Assembly: GCA_002013415.1 (NCBI GenBank)
Contig: MAEX01000027.1
Coordinates: 1-53,791, forward strand
DNA: 53,791 nucleotides
Source of the DNA: Mycobacterium sp. D16Q14
GTDB taxonomy: Bacteria > Actinomycetota > Actinomycetes > Mycobacteriales > Mycobacteriaceae
Direction: 5' to 3'
The position numbers and the translations under genes were made by a program. A model generated the notes under the pieces. That model saw only the letters and a program-made list of their open reading frames with translations. It was not told the origin of the DNA and did not search any database. Each line of letters begins with the position of its first letter. The stretch's first letter is position 1. This document shows, piece by piece, positions 52,252 to 53,791 of the stretch.

Positions 52252-52518
52252 CCCATCACCATCGGGGCCACCACCTTGGTTGGGGTCGGTCCCGTTCTTG
52301 ATCCAGTCGTACGACAACCCTGTCCGGAGCGCCCAAGCTATGAGTTGAGGCCGCTTCGGCTCGCTCCGGCCGTTCAGCCATGCACTGACCGTGTTCCTGT
52401 GAACCTCTAGGTACTCGGCCATCTCCATGCTGGACAAGTGCGCGACCCGCAGCGACTTGGCTAGCCGGTCGGCCATGTCCCATTCAGGGATCTGCACAGA
52501 ATCCATGCTGATAGTCAT
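52207..52518 (-). CDS. Phage immunity repressor ending inside the tRNA gene
   Basis: This 103-residue helix-turn-helix repressor (LAKSLRVAHLSSMEMAEYLEV, HRNTVSAWLNGRSEPKRP, about residues 17-58) starts at ATG 52518. Its last 14 or so codons (CPGESNPRPIHYE) are antisense to the tRNA-Thr 3' half, and it stops at 52207. In phages with integration-dependent immunity the attP site lies within the repressor gene, and integration removes a C-terminal degradation tag, giving a stable short repressor. The 103-residue length equals that of the integrated BPs repressor as I recall it. That mechanism is inferred here. Confidence 0.85.
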   Translation of the reverse strand: MTISMDSVQIPEWDMADRLAKSLRVAHLSSMEMAEYLEVHRNTVSAWLNGRSEPKRPQLIAWALRTGLSYDWIKNGTDPNQGGGPDGDGSCPGESNPRPIHYE

Positions 52519-52603
52519 GCAACAACTTTCGCACAATAACGTAGCGGGTGCAACACAAACCGGCGGAGTGCAATGGTTTATGCAAACACGCCGCACCGTG
52601 CGG

Positions 52604-52632
52604 TTGACTAATTACATGCATGTACTTATGTT
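52604..52632 (+). promoter_or_regulatory. Early lytic promoter and operator
   Basis: TTGACT (52604-52609) and TATGTT (52627-52632) are spaced by 17 bases, and the perfect 12-base palindrome TACATGCATGTA (52613-52624) fills the spacer. Transcription should begin at the ATG at 52639, giving a leaderless message that the repressor would block. Confidence 0.75.
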
Positions 52633-52638
52633 TGTGCA

Positions 52639-52845
52639 ATGCACAACACAAGGGCAGACGAGGAGATCGTTGCAGCCGAAGCATGCCAGATCTTGGAGCG
52701 CGACCGCGCAACTCTCCTGCGCTGGGTAGCACTCGACCGGGTTAAGGCAACGCGCAAGCTCCCAGGTCGCACGGGTGCGTTCCTGTTCCGTCGCGGTGAT
52801 ATCGAGGCGCTGCGTGATGAGCTGGTCAAGGCGTCTGCCTCGTGA
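52639..52845 (+). CDS. Cro/excisionase-like small DNA-binding protein
   Basis: This 68-residue MerR-like winged helix-turn-helix has VAAEACQILERDRATLLRWV, then KLPGRTGAFLFRRGDIEAL. Phage proteins like this act as Cro or as recombination directionality factors. It begins at the predicted transcription start, so is probably leaderless. Its stop overlaps the antirepressor start by four bases (GTGA). Confidence 0.8.
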   Translation: MHNTRADEEIVAAEACQILERDRATLLRWVALDRVKATRKLPGRTGAFLFRRGDIEALRDELVKASAS

Positions 52846-53684
52846 GCGACGTACAGGCGTTCCGCTTCGACGACACCACCACCCTGACCATCCGACCTGA
52901 TGAGGTCGACGGGTTCCACGTACCCGCGCCACAGATTGCACGCGCCCTCGGGTTCCGCGAGGCGTTCGACCTAATGCGCAACATCCCCGACTCCGAGAAG
53001 GGGTCCGAGCTAGTCCGGACCCCCGGCGGCGAGCAACTCGTCGGCTACCTCACGGAGGCGGGGTTTTATCGTGCCCTCAGTCAGCGTCAGGCCGCTCGCG
53101 TCACCCACCCCGAGATGCGTGCACGCGTCGCGCGGTTCCAGACATGGGTGTTCGGGTCGGTGCTGCCCGCCATCCGCCAGACCGGCACCTACAGCCAGTA
53201 CCCTGCCCACCCGCGCGAGCTTCCCTCCAAGAAGCAGCTCGCACAGTGGGTCGTCGAGGCCGAGGAGCGCGCCGACGCCGAGGCACGCGCCCGCGTACAT
53301 GCCGAGATGCGAGCCAAGGAGCTGGAGGTGCCCGCCTCGGCGTGGTCCCACATGGCCGACTCGTCCGGCGACTACTCGGTGGCCGACGCCGCCAAGGTAC
53401 TTAGCCGCGACCCCGCGATCTCGATCGGTCGTAACCGGCTGTTCGACTTCCTTGCTGACCAGCGGTGGATCTTCCGTCACAGCGGCACCGGTGAATGGAA
53501 GGCGTACCAGACGCAGATCGAATCCGGGCGCTTGGCCGAAAAGCTCAGTACTCCGTACCTCTATGAGCCGACCGGGGAAATGCGCACATCCGGCCCACTG
53601 ATTCGGGTCACACCCAAGGGACTCCAAGAACTTCATAAACGACTAGGCGGCGCGGACAAACTCGCGACCGCCGCCTCGGCGTGA
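52842..53684 (+). CDS. Phage antirepressor (BRO-N and ANT domains)
   Basis: This 280-residue protein has a BRO-N domain at the N-terminus (VPAPQIARALGF, YLTEAGFYRAL, FQTWVFGSVLPAIRQTG) and a C-terminal antirepressor domain (YSVADAAKVLSRDP, IGRNRLFDFLADQRWIFR, GLQELHKRLGG). Such proteins counter the repressor in phage early regions. It starts at GTG 52842, coupled to the preceding gene. Confidence 0.9.
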   Translation: MSDVQAFRFDDTTTLTIRPDEVDGFHVPAPQIARALGFREAFDLMRNIPDSEKGSELVRTPGGEQLVGYLTEAGFYRALSQRQAARVTHPEMRARVARFQTWVFGSVLPAIRQTGTYSQYPAHPRELPSKKQLAQWVVEAEERADAEARARVHAEMRAKELEVPASAWSHMADSSGDYSVADAAKVLSRDPAISIGRNRLFDFLADQRWIFRHSGTGEWKAYQTQIESGRLAEKLSTPYLYEPTGEMRTSGPLIRVTPKGLQELHKRLGGADKLATAASA

Positions 53685-53719
53685 GCCAAAAACCTCACTG
53701 CCACAACTGAATAGGAAAA

Positions 53720-53764
53720 CCCCGACGGCGGGCACCTCTGCCAAGAACCACCCGGCCGTCGGGG
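53720..53764 (+). terminator. Hairpin downstream of the antirepressor gene
   Basis: A 10-bp perfect stem (53720-53729 with 53755-53764) with a 25-base loop lies between the antirepressor and a ribosome site AAGGAGG at 53782-53788 for a gene beyond the window. It could be a terminator or a phage regulatory repeat; no T tract follows. Confidence 0.45.
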
Positions 53765-53791
53765 CCACTGCAAGCAGCCTACAAGGAGGCC

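Larger units (their letters stand above)
52207..53791. mobile_element. Left edge of a prophage integrated at tRNA-Thr
   Basis: Right of the tRNA the content becomes phage-like: a repressor transcribed toward the tRNA, a divergent Cro/excisionase-like gene and an antirepressor. The intact tRNA shows that the phage supplies a matching 3' end. The exact crossover within 52210-52251 cannot be fixed without the attP sequence, and the other end lies outside the window. Confidence 0.85.

Overview
The window is high-GC actinobacterial DNA from a mycobacterium. The backbone gene order (HAD hydrolase, 6C RNA, ssd, tadA, tadB, tadC, flp-like pilin, two TadE-like genes, MrfA-type helicase, cspA, small conserved gene, topA, membrane adenylate cyclase, holB, tRNA-Thr) is that of M. 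tuberculosis Rv3661 to Rv3644c. A rapid grower of the abscessus/chelonae type would fit the extra genes, but I cannot prove the species from sequence alone.

Layout. Bases 1-3311 and 35501-52251 are chromosome. Between them a 32-kb mobile island (about 3312-35500) is inserted inside tadA: 328 codons of tadA lie on the left and its last 57 or so codons on the right, just upstream of tadB. The island ends in 11-base inverted repeats (10 of 11 bases match) flanked by a 6-base direct repeat. It carries a Tn554-like trio: two tyrosine recombinases plus a small TnpC-like coiled-coil protein. Its right arm also holds a regulatory cassette: an XRE repressor, an acidic unknown protein, and an XRE-ImmA/IrrE peptidase protein.

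Island cargo. (1) 3.9-16.5 kb is a copper block. Six sites fit or nearly fit the mycobacterial RicR operator TACCC-N5-GGGTA, but no RicR gene is present, so the block appears wired to a host RicR. Four LpqS-like proteins each open an operon. The partners are CysK2, a multicopper oxidase (MmcO), three paralogous small secreted proteins ending in Cys, a His/Gly-rich secreted protein, a CopZ-like metallochaperone, a polysaccharide deacetylase and an MPT63-like protein with a Met/Cys-rich tail. It looks like an amplified mobile version of the chromosomal mmcO-lpqS-cysK2 locus. (2) 16.7-20.0 kb is a BlaI/M56-peptidase signalling block with three 26-base dyads. One dyad precedes a second MPT63-like protein with a Cys-rich tail. 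(3) 20.2-28.3 kb is arsenic/cadmium resistance: two ArsC-type proteins, Acr3, CadI, an ArsR, a P-type ATPase and a CmtR-like repressor. It also has an adenylate cyclase-YHS fusion, a methyltransferase, a 32-residue CC-motif peptide, a frameshifted merR and an arsR remnant.

The right end (from the tRNA-Thr at 52179) is the edge of a prophage. A phage repressor runs antisense into the tRNA and stops there at 103 residues, the arrangement of integration-dependent immunity. A divergent leaderless Cro/Xis-like gene and an antirepressor follow.

The strongest candidate for an undescribed system is the copper block: repeated LpqS-first operons, their secreted Cys-terminal partners, and MPT63-metallothionein-like fusions placed under two different regulators (RicR-type and BlaI-type).
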